Positions 9,433 through 17,070 of a stretch of 45,078 bases of DNA are shown here, in pieces. The DNA comes from Phenylobacterium sp. GTDB taxonomy: Bacteria; Pseudomonadota; Alphaproteobacteria; Caulobacterales; Caulobacteraceae. The notes below the pieces were generated by a model. It saw only the letters and a program-made list of their open reading frames with translations. It was not told the DNA's origin and made no database searches. Location: NCBI RefSeq assembly GCF_013822795.1, contig NZ_PNLB01000028.1, positions 1 through 45,078 of the forward strand, given 5' to 3'. A program made the position numbers and the translations under genes. How positions within the stretch are numbered: position 1 is the first letter of the stretch; the number at the start of each line of letters is the position of its first letter.

Positions 9433-9611
9433 AGGTCTCTCTCCTATCACCCGTTCCCGCTCGGCCTTCCTGACATCAGGCGGCGGCGAACGGATAAAAG
9501 CCTTGCGACCCGTCGAGCGAAGGCCCTCCGGGTTGAGCGCGGCGAGATATCAGAACCCGGCGGCGATGTCCACGGCGGACAGGCGGAAAAACCGTCGCTA
9601 AGATGCCGCGC

Positions 9612-10244
9612 ATGGCCAATGTAGACGATTGGGCGCAGGACGCCGAACGGCAGGTTCTCGACGCCGCCTTGCAGATCGCCGCCGATCGCGGCTGGACCTG
9701 GCCGACGGTGAAGGCCGCCGGCGCGGTCGCCGGACTGTCGGCGGCGGACGTCGAGCTGCTGCTGCCGCACGGCCCGCGCGACCTCGCCGCCTTGCTGGCC
9801 AAGCGACACGACGCCCTGACCCTGGCCGCCCTGCCCGACCCGGACGCCCTGAAGATCCGCGAGCGCATCCGCACCGCGGCGATGACCCGGATCGACATCG
9901 CGGCCCAGGACGAGGCCGCCGTCCGGCGTTGGGCAGGTTTCCTCGCGCTGCCGATACACCTGCCGCTGGCGCTGCGGCTGTTGTGGGACAGCGCCGACCA
10001 GCTGTGGCGCTGGGCCGGCGACACGGCCACCGACGAGAACCACTACTCCAAGCGTGCGATCCTCTCGGGCATTCTCGCCAGCGCTCTGGCCATCCGGCTG
10101 TCGTCGGGCCGCGACGCGGCGGCCGCCTTCGTCGACGCCCGCATCGAGAACGTTATGGCCTTCGAGAAGTGGAAGGGCGGCCTGAAGCCCTCGCAGCTGC
10201 TGACCGACGTGGCCGGCGCGCTCGGCAAGATGCGATACGGGTGA
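9612..10244 (+). CDS. COQ9-family protein, ubiquinone biosynthesis
   Basis: A protein of about 210 residues with a TetR-like helical N-terminal half and the C-terminal COQ9 domain (PF08511): LWDSADQLWRWAGDTATDENHYSKRAILSGILAS is very characteristic. In eukaryotes COQ9 binds lipids and assists the COQ7 hydroxylase of the ubiquinone pathway; the bacterial role is inferred from this. The start may be the ATG at 9612 or the in-frame ATG at 9603, neither with a strong SD. It is divergent from rpsU (about 180 bp apart). A palindromic intergenic repeat follows it. Confidence 0.88.
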   Translation: MANVDDWAQDAERQVLDAALQIAADRGWTWPTVKAAGAVAGLSAADVELLLPHGPRDLAALLAKRHDALTLAALPDPDALKIRERIRTAAMTRIDIAAQDEAAVRRWAGFLALPIHLPLALRLLWDSADQLWRWAGDTATDENHYSKRAILSGILASALAIRLSSGRDAAAAFVDARIENVMAFEKWKGGLKPSQLLTDVAGALGKMRYG

Positions 10245-10262
10245 GGCCTGAACCCAGATGAT

Positions 10263-10392
10263 CCCTCTCCCCGCGGGGGAGAGGTTAGGTGAGGGGGCGA
10301 GAACTTCTCGGCTGCGCCGCCGCTCGCCGCGAATGCGCCGCTGCGCGTCGCTGACCCCTCACCCTACCCTCTCCCCTCAAGCGGGGAGAGGG
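10263..10392. repeat. Palindromic intergenic repeat, family 1 copy A
   Basis: About 130 bp bounded by two short hairpins: CCTCTCCCC...GGGGAGAGG at the left (10264-10284) and CCCTCTCCCC...GGGGAGAGGG at the right (10367-10392). The inner motifs GGTGAGGGG and CCCCTCACCCTA can also pair with each other across the element. Very similar elements occur at 21750-21878 and 25457-25585, and a diverged one at 16944-17058. It fills the gap between the COQ9-family gene and the crotonase. Confidence 0.85.
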
Positions 10393-10459
10393 AACAAAGA
10401 GGCTCCCATTCCCTGGCGTCGCGCGCGATATGACTGCGCGACAATTCAGGGAGCAGCCG

Positions 10460-11320
10460 ATGACCGACGCCTTTTCGACCGAGTGGACCTGTTTCGACGT
10501 CAGCCTCGACGGCCACGTCGCCCACATCCAGCTCAAGCGCCCCGAGGCGATGAACTCGATGATCCGCGAGTTCTGGAACGAGCTGCCGGCCATCGTGAAG
10601 GACATCGACCACAACGCCCGCGCCCGGGCGATCGTGATCTCCTCGACCGGCAAGCACTTCAGCGCCGGCATGGACCTGGCGGTGTTCGGCGGCGGCGGCT
10701 CGACCTCGGCCAACCAGAACCAGGACCGGCACCTCAACGCCGAGCAGCAGCGCCACCATATCCTGTGGCTGCAGGACTGCTTCGGCTGCCTGGACGCGGC
10801 GCGCATTCCGGTGATCGCCGCCATCCAGGGCGGCTGCATCGGCGGAGCGGTCGACATGACCAGCGCCTGCGACATCCGCTACGCCAGCGCTGACGCCTTC
10901 TTCTGCATCCAGGAGATCAACATCGGCATGACCGCCGACGTCGGGACCTTCCCGCGACTGTGCAAGCTGATCCCCGAGGGCTGGGTGCGCGAGATGGCCT
11001 ACACCGGCCGGCGCATGCCGGCCGCCAAGGCCAAGGAGATCGGCTGGGTCAACGAGGTGCTGGCGACCCACGAGGATTGCGTCGCCCACGCCCTGGCCAC
11101 CGCCCACGAAATCGCCAGCAAGGCGCCGCTGGCGGTGACCGGGTCGAAGGTGATGATCAACTACGCCCGCGACCACACGATCAAGGACGGGCTCGACTAC
11201 ATCGCCGTCTGGCAGACCGGAATGTTCTCGGGCCCGCACATGGGCGAGGCGTTCGCCGCCAAGTCCGAGAAGCGCGAGCCGGTGTGGCAGGGTCTGCAGC
11301 CGCTGAAGCACGGGATGTAG
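10460..11320 (+). CDS. Crotonase-family enzyme, dienoyl-CoA isomerase (ECH1)-like
   Basis: A 286-residue enoyl-CoA hydratase/isomerase fold protein. HFSAGMDLAVF and IQGGCIGGAVDMTSACDIRY supply the oxyanion hole. The segment QEINIGMTADVGTFPR closely resembles that of eukaryotic delta3,5-delta2,4-dienoyl-CoA isomerase, and three acidic residues matching its active site are present (Asp132, Glu152, Asp160). Ordinary hydratases have two glutamates instead. It probably acts in beta-oxidation of unsaturated acyl-CoAs. The ATG at 10460 has AGGGAG upstream; a start at 10430 adds ten unconserved residues. No other beta-oxidation genes are adjacent. Confidence 0.9.
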   Translation: MTDAFSTEWTCFDVSLDGHVAHIQLKRPEAMNSMIREFWNELPAIVKDIDHNARARAIVISSTGKHFSAGMDLAVFGGGGSTSANQNQDRHLNAEQQRHHILWLQDCFGCLDAARIPVIAAIQGGCIGGAVDMTSACDIRYASADAFFCIQEINIGMTADVGTFPRLCKLIPEGWVREMAYTGRRMPAAKAKEIGWVNEVLATHEDCVAHALATAHEIASKAPLAVTGSKVMINYARDHTIKDGLDYIAVWQTGMFSGPHMGEAFAAKSEKREPVWQGLQPLKHGM

Positions 11321-11335
11321 GACCCACGATCGTCA

Positions 11336-11438
11336 TCGACGGGCTTGTCCCGGCGACCCATACACACGGGGCATCGGGATATTCGCGCCAAGCCCGTCGA
11401 CGATGGAGTCTATGGGTGGCCGGCACAGAGGCCGGCCA
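11336..11438. repeat. Palindromic intergenic repeat, family 2 (partial copy)
   Basis: TCGACGGGCTTG (11336-11347) pairs exactly with 11389-11400, and a second hairpin TGGCCGG/CCGGCCA (11417-11423/11432-11438) follows. The segments GACCCATA and TATGGGT are also present. It resembles the REP-like CCGGG-rich elements common in alphaproteobacterial genomes and the element at 25274-25408. It lies between two convergent genes and may also act as a terminator for both. Confidence 0.6.
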
Positions 11439-11455
11439 TGACGAACTGATGGGGC

Positions 11456-12667
11456 TTACCCGTCCAGCTCGGCGTCGGTGAGCACGCAGCCGTCGAGCTT
11501 GGCGTCGGAGAGGTCGGCTTCCAGGAAGCGGGCCCGCAGCGCGAAGGCGCGCCGCAAATCGGCCTGACGCAAGTTGGCGCGCGAGAAGTCAGCGCGGATG
11601 AAGCGTCCCTGGCCGATCTCCAGCGGCCCCAGCATCGCCCCGCGCAGGTCGGCGCGCGTGAGCTGAGCGTCGATGAGCCGCGCGCCGCGCAGGTCGGCCA
11701 TCCGTAGGTTGGCCCCGCGCAGGTCGCAGCGCGACAGGTCCGCCCCCTGCAACTCGACGCCCTCGAGATTCATCCCGAACAGCACCGAGCCGGGCGCGAT
11801 CAGGCCGCTGAGCTTGCGGCGCTTGAGCGTCACCACCGGACGGAAGTCGATATCGGCCAACCGGGCGGCCAGGCCGGTCCGGCCGCCGCTCGCACAGAAA
11901 GCCTCGTGTGCGGCCAGCACCTCGCCGAGCGGGCGGTCGTCGACATAGACCACGGCCGGCGGCGCGCGCAGCACATTGGAAAGGTCGGCGCCCTCGACGG
12001 TCGCAAAGCTGAAGTCGACACGAATGAGAATGGCGCGCCGCAGCGAGGCGCCGGAGAGGTCGGCGCCGGCCACCTGGGCCCCGGTCAAGTTGGCTCCGTC
12101 GAGCTTGGCCTTGATCAGGCGCGCCCCGCCCAGTTGGGCGTCCGTCAGGTTGGCGTCGGTGAAGTCGGTGGCCAGGGCCGAGGCCCCGGTCATCTGGGCG
12201 CCGGTGAGGTCGGCGCCGGTCAAGACGGCGAAGTTCAGTTCGCCCGGGCCGCCGGCATGATCGAGATAGCGAAAGCCCTCGGTGCGGTCCTGCAGGGCGA
12301 TGCGCCCCTCGCGCAGGTCGCAGCCGGCGAGGTTGGCCCCCGCCAGGTTCGCCCCACGCAGCGAGGCCCCGCGCAGGTCGGCCTTGGACAGGCTGGCCTT
12401 GCGCAGATCGGTGTCGCGCAGGTCGGCGCCGAACAGGATCGCCCGATCGAACTTCACCCCGGCCAGCATCGCGCCGGACAGCCGCGCGCCGGTCAGGTCG
12501 GCGTCGCTGAGGTCGAGGCCCTCGAGTTTCAGGCCCGACAGGTCGGCATAGGCCAGATTCGCCCGACGCCCGCCGGTGCGGTGGGCGAGGTAGCGGCGAT
12601 GAGCTTCCAGGGTGCGCTTAAGCGCCTGGGGCTCCAGCGGCCGATGAAGATTGGCGACGGCGGACAT
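11456..12667 (-). CDS. Pentapeptide-repeat protein
   Basis: A 403-residue protein built largely of A(D/N)LXX repeats forming right-handed quadrilateral beta-helices. The first block runs from about residue 38 to 225. A non-repeat spacer of about 70 residues follows (VVYVDDRPLGEVLAAHEAFC...LKRRKLSGL). A second repeat block continues to the C-terminus. There is no signal peptide, so it is probably cytoplasmic. The role is unknown: some relatives mimic DNA and protect gyrase, but most have no known function. The ATG at 12667 is preferred, although no clear SD is seen; a GTG at 12712 is possible. It is downstream of corA on the same strand. Confidence 0.9.
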   Translation of the reverse strand: MSAVANLHRPLEPQALKRTLEAHRRYLAHRTGGRRANLAYADLSGLKLEGLDLSDADLTGARLSGAMLAGVKFDRAILFGADLRDTDLRKASLSKADLRGASLRGANLAGANLAGCDLREGRIALQDRTEGFRYLDHAGGPGELNFAVLTGADLTGAQMTGASALATDFTDANLTDAQLGGARLIKAKLDGANLTGAQVAGADLSGASLRRAILIRVDFSFATVEGADLSNVLRAPPAVVYVDDRPLGEVLAAHEAFCASGGRTGLAARLADIDFRPVVTLKRRKLSGLIAPGSVLFGMNLEGVELQGADLSRCDLRGANLRMADLRGARLIDAQLTRADLRGAMLGPLEIGQGRFIRADFSRANLRQADLRRAFALRARFLEADLSDAKLDGCVLTDAELDG

Positions 12668-12772
12668 GCTGACCGAAACAAGGAACGAGGCCCTCAGGAT
12701 CAGACATCGCACTTAAGGAACGGTTGCAGAATTGTGACTTCACCGTGGCGACTTCTAACGCCGGTCTGCGAT

Positions 12773-13726
12773 CTACAGCCAACCCTTCTTCTTGAACCAC
12801 CAAAACGGGGTAACTCCCGTGATAACCATAAGAAGAAGAGCCAATGGATACCCAAATATCCAGTGCAATTCAGGCATCACATCGAAGTTCATCCCATAGA
12901 TAGAGGCGACCAGAGTCGGCGGCAGAAAGACCACCGCCACCACGGAGAAGAACTTGATGATGCTGTTTTGCTCGATGTTGATCAGGCCGAGCGCCGCATC
13001 GAGCAGGAAGGAGATGTGACCGGAGGTGAAGCTGGAATGTTCGGTCAGGGCCTGAATGTCGTGCTGGATCGACGTCAGATGGCTGCGCCGGCTCTCCGCC
13101 TTCTGAAGCTCTGGCGCGAGGGCCGCGAAGCTGGCCAGGCGGCTGAGCGACACCAAGCTCTTGCGGGCCATCGAGGTGATCGACTGGGCGCGCGAGAGGT
13201 CGGTGAGCAGCGGCCCGAAGGCCGTGCTGGGCGGGCGGTTGAAGATCGCCACCGAGGTCTCGTGAACCAGGGCGGACTGCTGCTCGAGCACCTCGGCGCA
13301 ACGCTCGACGATGGCGTCGAGCAGTTCCAGCGCCGCCTCGCCGCCATCGCCGATGGCGACGTTGGCGCAGCGCTGAGAGAAGATCGAGAACGCCTTCAGC
13401 GGCTCGTAGCGAATGGTGATCAGCACGTCGGCCAGCAGCACGAAGGTCACCGGCGTGGCGACAGGATGCGGTTCGTCGGCGCGGGCCAGCAGGGTGGCGG
13501 TCAGGAAGGTCGCGCCGTCTTCCTGATAGAGCCGCGACGACGGCTCGACATGCGCGATCTCCGCGCGGGTCGGCAGGTCGACGCCATAGGCCTGCTCGAC
13601 GGCGCGCTCCTCCTCGGGGGTGGGCGAGACCAGGTCGATCCAGATGATGCCCTCGCCGGGCCGCCAGCCTTCGCCGATGGTTTCAGGCGCAAGGCCCCGG
13701 CCGGCGCGGCGAAGCAGGTTCAACAT
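12773..13726 (-). CDS. corA: CorA-family divalent metal ion transporter
   Basis: A 317-residue Mg2+/Co2+-type channel. The N-terminal cytoplasmic alpha/beta domain (1-250) includes a long helical stalk. Two C-terminal membrane helices follow, with the selectivity motif YGMNFDVMPEL at 277 (GMN 278-280), and a basic FKKKGWL tail. Length and motif are typical. The MPEL sequence after GMN is the conserved periplasmic loop. The ATG at 13726 has GGAG upstream. The gene stands upstream of the pentapeptide-repeat gene, 105 bp apart. No Mg2+ riboswitch is recognisable in the short leader. Confidence 0.94.
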   Translation of the reverse strand: MLNLLRRAGRGLAPETIGEGWRPGEGIIWIDLVSPTPEEERAVEQAYGVDLPTRAEIAHVEPSSRLYQEDGATFLTATLLARADEPHPVATPVTFVLLADVLITIRYEPLKAFSIFSQRCANVAIGDGGEAALELLDAIVERCAEVLEQQSALVHETSVAIFNRPPSTAFGPLLTDLSRAQSITSMARKSLVSLSRLASFAALAPELQKAESRRSHLTSIQHDIQALTEHSSFTSGHISFLLDAALGLINIEQNSIIKFFSVVAVVFLPPTLVASIYGMNFDVMPELHWIFGYPLALLLMVITGVTPFWWFKKKGWL

Positions 13727-13792
13727 GGAGCTCTCCGCAAGGGAAGGAGCCCCATCTGAAACGTCGGGGGATGGGCGTCAACGCCCGGCCGG

Positions 13793-14476
13793 TCAGTTGG
13801 ACTCGGCCGGCGGGGTCATCTGGGTCGCGGCCTGGATCAGGGCGGCGATCCGGTCGGTGGAGTCGGCCGCCTGGCTCAGCATCTGCAGCGGACCAGCGCC
13901 CGGACGAACCACCGAGGCGACCTGGTTGGCCGCGCCCTGGGCCACGGCGAGAGCGGTGTTCTGCGCGCCGTTGAGCTTGTTGCTCGCCATGCGAAGGGCG
14001 TTGGCGTCCTGATAGATGAAGCCGTGGGTCGGATAGGTCGACGAGCCGAGGTCACGCACCGGGTCGTACCAGACCTTGACCTGCGACCAGTCGCCGGCCG
14101 GCGAAACGTCGATGACGGTGACGTCCTTTTCGATCTGCCCGCGGGTGCCGCCGATACGCGACCAGTTGGCGTGGGTGATCTGGATGACGCGGTCGGTGAG
14201 CACCTGGCTGACCACCGCGACATGGCCAAGACGCATCTTGCCGGTGGGCTTGAAGCAAAGCACGGCGCCCGCCTTGGGGCTGAAGCCGGTTTCGTACTTG
14301 CCGACGGCCTGACGCCACCAGGTCCAGGCGTCGCCATAGATCTGGACGCCGGAAATCAGACGCGCGAACGGGACGCACTGCCAATAGGTATCGGCCATCG
14401 CACCCGAAATCGGAGCAAAGAACATAACCGCCGCGGCGGCCAGGGAGCCGATCACGGCCCTCGGTCGTTTAAGCAT
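13793..14476 (-). CDS. Secreted CHAP-domain peptidoglycan amidase/endopeptidase-like protein
   Basis: A 227-residue exported protein. The signal peptide (about 1-28, MLKRPRAVIGSLAAAAVMFF) ends at AMA-DTYW. The CHAP domain then carries the catalytic Cys in DTYWQCVPFARLISG, the His in LGHVAVVSQVL and a downstream polar residue in ITHANW. CHAP proteins cleave peptidoglycan amide bonds; the exact bond is not deducible. A C-terminal segment of about 70 residues (NALRMASNKLNG...) is Ala-rich and probably helical. The start at 14476 gives the signal peptide; the longer frame to 14584 runs through it and lacks support. A GGGGGAG lies about 12 bases upstream. Confidence 0.88.
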   Translation of the reverse strand: MLKRPRAVIGSLAAAAVMFFAPISGAMADTYWQCVPFARLISGVQIYGDAWTWWRQAVGKYETGFSPKAGAVLCFKPTGKMRLGHVAVVSQVLTDRVIQITHANWSRIGGTRGQIEKDVTVIDVSPAGDWSQVKVWYDPVRDLGSSTYPTHGFIYQDANALRMASNKLNGAQNTALAVAQGAANQVASVVRPGAGPLQMLSQAADSTDRIAALIQAATQMTPPAESN

Positions 14477-14543
14477 GCTACGGGTACTCCCCCACGCGAA
14501 CAGCGTAAGGGGTAACCATCTCACGCCCCGATGAAAAGAGTCT

Positions 14544-14912
14544 TTACGCGCCTGCGGTAGAAGGTCGCCGAGCCTCGCGCGCATCCGCCCACAGCTTCAT
14601 GCGAGCCCGGGCCGACTTCTCAGCAAGTTGATCCGGCATCGCGGCCAGTGAAACGACTCGACCCAGGAAAACTAACCACAGCCCTTGCGGGCGGCGCTGG
14701 CCGTTGAGCTCAAATACTTTCGAGACCGAACTCGCGAATACTATCTTCCGTCGAACACAGACCATGTAGACGGAGCAGTCGATCTTCCGCGGATAAACGA
14801 GCTGTGCGTTACCAAATGTTTCAAAGGCCGTTTGCGGCATGCGCACGGGGAAGAAGATCGCGGCCCCGACTACGGTCACGATTACGGCATCGGGAGCGGC
14901 GATCGCCGTCAT
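14544..14912 (-). CDS. Hypothetical ORF with unusual codon use
   Basis: About 122 residues with one hydrophobic stretch near the N-terminus (AVIVTVVGAAIFFPV) and a central segment with several cysteines and aromatics (IDCSVYMVCVRRKIVF). The third-position GC is clearly lower than in neighbouring genes (codons such as TTT, GTA, AAA and TTA are common), and I see no strong SD before the ATG at 14912. It is either a real, perhaps acquired, small membrane-associated protein or a chance ORF in a 525-bp stretch (14477-15001) that otherwise holds no gene. I recognise no family. Confidence 0.4.
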   Translation of the reverse strand: MTAIAAPDAVIVTVVGAAIFFPVRMPQTAFETFGNAQLVYPRKIDCSVYMVCVRRKIVFASSVSKVFELNGQRRPQGLWLVFLGRVVSLAAMPDQLAEKSARARMKLWADAREARRPSTAGA

Positions 14913-15001
14913 ATTAGGCGCCGCGAGGGTCGAAACGGCGATCCCGACAAGCGGCCGCGCCTCGATTCTGCGCGGGCCGCGCAAACGGGCCCCCGCGCCG
15001 G

Positions 15002-15415
15002 CTATGCCGCCGTCGTCATGTAGCGGTCCCAGAAGCCTTCAGCCGGCTCCACCTGCTCGACCACGTCGACCCAGAGGCCGGAGGGATCGAAGAAGCCGAA
15101 GCGCAGTTGGCCGAACGGCTCATGGGCCAGGGCGTAGTCGACCCGCAGGCCGCGGTCGCGAAACTCCTCATAGGCCAGGGTGGCGTCCTCGACCTGCAGC
15201 TCAAAGCACATGCCGTGGCCGGAGAACGCCTGCGGCCCCGGCGGGCTCGACGGATGATTCGGATGCATGAAGGCCAGGCTGGCGCCGTCGGCGGCCAGCA
15301 GGACGAACCAGTCGGCCTCGAAGACCACCTCGAACCCCAGGTGGGCGGTCCAGAAGTCGCGGCAATCCGCGAGCCTGGGCGTGACGATGATCGGGTAGCG
15401 GTCGACGAATTTCAT
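15002..15415 (-). CDS. VOC-family (glyoxalase/bleomycin-resistance fold) protein
   Basis: A 137-residue protein with two beta-alpha-beta-beta-beta modules. The first starts PIIVTPRLADCRDFWTAHLGFEVVFEADWFVLL and the second contains HGMCFELQVEDATLAYEEFRDRGLRVDYA followed by GQLRFGFFDPSGLWVDVVEQVE. The terminal Glu and the His of module 2 could be metal ligands. The activity is unknown; resistance protein, dioxygenase and isomerase are all possible in this superfamily. The start is the ATG at 15415. It is divergent from a TetR regulator 53 bp away, with a palindrome between them, so it is the likely regulated partner. Confidence 0.88.
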   Translation of the reverse strand: MKFVDRYPIIVTPRLADCRDFWTAHLGFEVVFEADWFVLLAADGASLAFMHPNHPSSPPGPQAFSGHGMCFELQVEDATLAYEEFRDRGLRVDYALAHEPFGQLRFGFFDPSGLWVDVVEQVEPAEGFWDRYMTTAA

Positions 15416-15453
15416 GGCGTCTGTCCCTTGATCGCTCTGAGCCGCGAGTTAAG

Positions 15454-15470
15454 ATACAGACTGTCTGTAT
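15454..15470. promoter_or_regulatory. Putative TetR operator
   Basis: ATACAGACTGTCTGTAT is a perfect 8-bp inverted repeat with one central base. It lies between the divergent VOC and TetR genes and overlaps the proposed TetR start codon (15469-15471). The size and symmetry suit a TetR dimer, giving autoregulation and control of the VOC gene. Confidence 0.65.
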
Positions 15471-16068
15471 GTCAAATGGGAAATCGGCGATGGGCGTGAA
15501 GGCGCAGCGGGCGGCGGCGACGCGAACGGGGCTGGTGAGCGCGGCGCGCGAGCTGTTCGCCGCCGAAGGATATGGCGCGACCAGCACCGAGGCGATCCTG
15601 GCGGCGGCGGGCGTGACCCGCGGGGCGCTCTATCATCACTTCGCCGACAAGCAGGCGCTGTTCGCGGCGGTCTGCGAGGACCTGCACGGCGAAGCCGAGC
15701 GCGTGATCGAGACCGACGCGGACGCACAGGCCAGCGCCTTCGACGGGCTGGTGGCCGGCTGCCTGGGCTTTCTCGATTTCATGGCCGACCCGCAGGTGCG
15801 CCGCATCCTGATCCTCGACGCCCCCAGCGTGCTGGGCTGGGAGGCCTGGAACGAGATGGACCGGCGGCACGGCTTTGGCCTGCTGATCGAGGGGGTGCGG
15901 GCCGCGGTCGTCGAGGGCAGCCTGGAGGGCGACCCCGAAGCCCTGGCGGTGATGATCAACGGCGCGCTGAACTACGGGGTGGTCTGGGCCGGCCACACCG
16001 AGGGGCCTGAGGCGCTGGCGCGGCTGAAATCGAGCTTTGTTGAGACACTGGTCCGCTTGCGGCGGTGA
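15469..16068 (+). CDS. TetR-family transcriptional regulator
   Basis: A 199-residue regulator with an N-terminal helix-turn-helix (ARELFAAEGYGATSTEAILAAAGVTRGALYHHFADKQAL, about residues 25-62) and an all-helical ligand-binding C-terminal domain. It is likely to repress the divergent VOC gene and itself through the palindrome at 15454-15470. The ATG at 15469 lies inside that palindrome and has no SD, so it would be leaderless or nearly so. The ATG at 15490 (MGVKAQ) is a serious alternative that keeps the whole DNA-binding domain. The inducer is unknown. Confidence 0.92.
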   Translation: MSNGKSAMGVKAQRAAATRTGLVSAARELFAAEGYGATSTEAILAAAGVTRGALYHHFADKQALFAAVCEDLHGEAERVIETDADAQASAFDGLVAGCLGFLDFMADPQVRRILILDAPSVLGWEAWNEMDRRHGFGLLIEGVRAAVVEGSLEGDPEALAVMINGALNYGVVWAGHTEGPEALARLKSSFVETLVRLRR

Positions 16069-16129
16069 AACTCCACCTTATCTGACGCGGTTGGCTCGAT
16101 AGAATTTCCATACAACCGAGAGGACCTCG

Positions 16130-16936
16130 ATGGACACCCTTATGACCCTAGCTGCTGATCCGGCCGTGTGGGCGGCGCTGATCACGCTCATCGTCATGGA
16201 GGTGGTCCTTGGCATCGACAACCTCATCTTCATCTCCATCCTCTCGAACAAGCTGCCCCCCGAGCACCGCACCAAGGCCCGCCGCATCGGCATCGGCCTG
16301 GCCCTGGTCATGCGCCTGGCGCTGCTGTCGACCCTGGCCTTCATCGTCGGCCTGACCGCGCCGGTGTTCGAGTTGCCCTGGCACGGGGCGCTGGACGAGC
16401 ACGGCAAGCCGGCCTGGGAGCTGGCGTTCTCGTGGCGCGACCTGATCCTGATCGCCGGCGGCCTGTTCCTGGTCTGGAAGGCGACCACCGAAATCCACCA
16501 CACGGTCGATCCGACCCCGAACGACGACGTGTTCGACTCCAAGAAGGCGGTCGCGTCCAACTTCGGCGCCGCGATCGTCCAGATCATCATGCTGGACCTG
16601 GTGTTCTCGATCGACTCGATCCTGACCGCCGTCGGCATGACCGAGCACCTGCCGGTCATGGTCATCGCGGTGATCTTCGCCGTGACGGTGATGCTGGTGG
16701 CCGCCGACCCGCTGGCCAACTTCATCAACAACAACCCGACCGTGGTGATGCTGGCCCTGGGCTTCCTGCTGATGATCGGCACCGTGCTGATCGCCGACGG
16801 TTTCGGCGTGCACGTGCCGAAGGGCTACATCTACGCGGCGATGGCGTTCTCGGCCGGAGTCGAGGGGCTCAACATGTGGAGCCGCAACGCGGCGAAGAAG
16901 CGCGAGGCCTTGGGCCAGGACGCGACCAAGCACTGA
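16130..16936 (+). CDS. TerC-family membrane protein
   Basis: A 268-residue integral membrane protein with about seven hydrophobic helices. The two conserved acidic membrane motifs of the family are present: VMEVVLGIDNLIFI (about 22-35) and IIMLDLVFSIDSILTAVG (about 152-169). They are thought to bind a metal ion such as Mn2+; some TerC proteins export manganese, and others relate to tellurite resistance or loading of exported metalloproteins. The specific role here is inferred. The ATG at 16130 follows GAGAGGA. It is 61 bp after the tetR gene, possibly with its own promoter. It converges with priA across a palindromic repeat. Confidence 0.9.
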   Translation: MDTLMTLAADPAVWAALITLIVMEVVLGIDNLIFISILSNKLPPEHRTKARRIGIGLALVMRLALLSTLAFIVGLTAPVFELPWHGALDEHGKPAWELAFSWRDLILIAGGLFLVWKATTEIHHTVDPTPNDDVFDSKKAVASNFGAAIVQIIMLDLVFSIDSILTAVGMTEHLPVMVIAVIFAVTVMLVAADPLANFINNNPTVVMLALGFLLMIGTVLIADGFGVHVPKGYIYAAMAFSAGVEGLNMWSRNAAKKREALGQDATKH

Positions 16937-16943
16937 CGTGATT

Positions 16944-17058
16944 GCTCCCCCTCCTGGGGGAGCTGTCCGCCGCATGGCGGACTGAGGGGGCTTGCTGACT
17001 CAGCAGCCCCCCTCCGTCTCGCGGCTCCGCCGCGACCCACCTCCCCCAGCGGGGGAGG
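16944..17058. repeat. Palindromic intergenic repeat, diverged family 1 copy D
   Basis: Outer hairpins GCTCCCC/GGGGAGC (16944-16950/16957-16963) and CCTCCCCC/GGGGGAGG (17040-17047/17051-17058) bracket an inner hairpin GTCCGCC-GCAT-GGCGGAC and a CTGAGGGGGC...CCCCCCTCCG pair. The design matches copies A-C but the sequence differs. It lies between convergent terC and priA, where it could terminate both. Confidence 0.7.
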
Positions 17059-17070
17059 AATTAGGACGGC

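Noticed and set aside
14685..15023. Forward ORF overlapping the possible small gene at 14544-14912
   Set aside because: Arg/Asp/His-rich product, no SD, runs into the VOC gene; less gene-like than the reverse frame.
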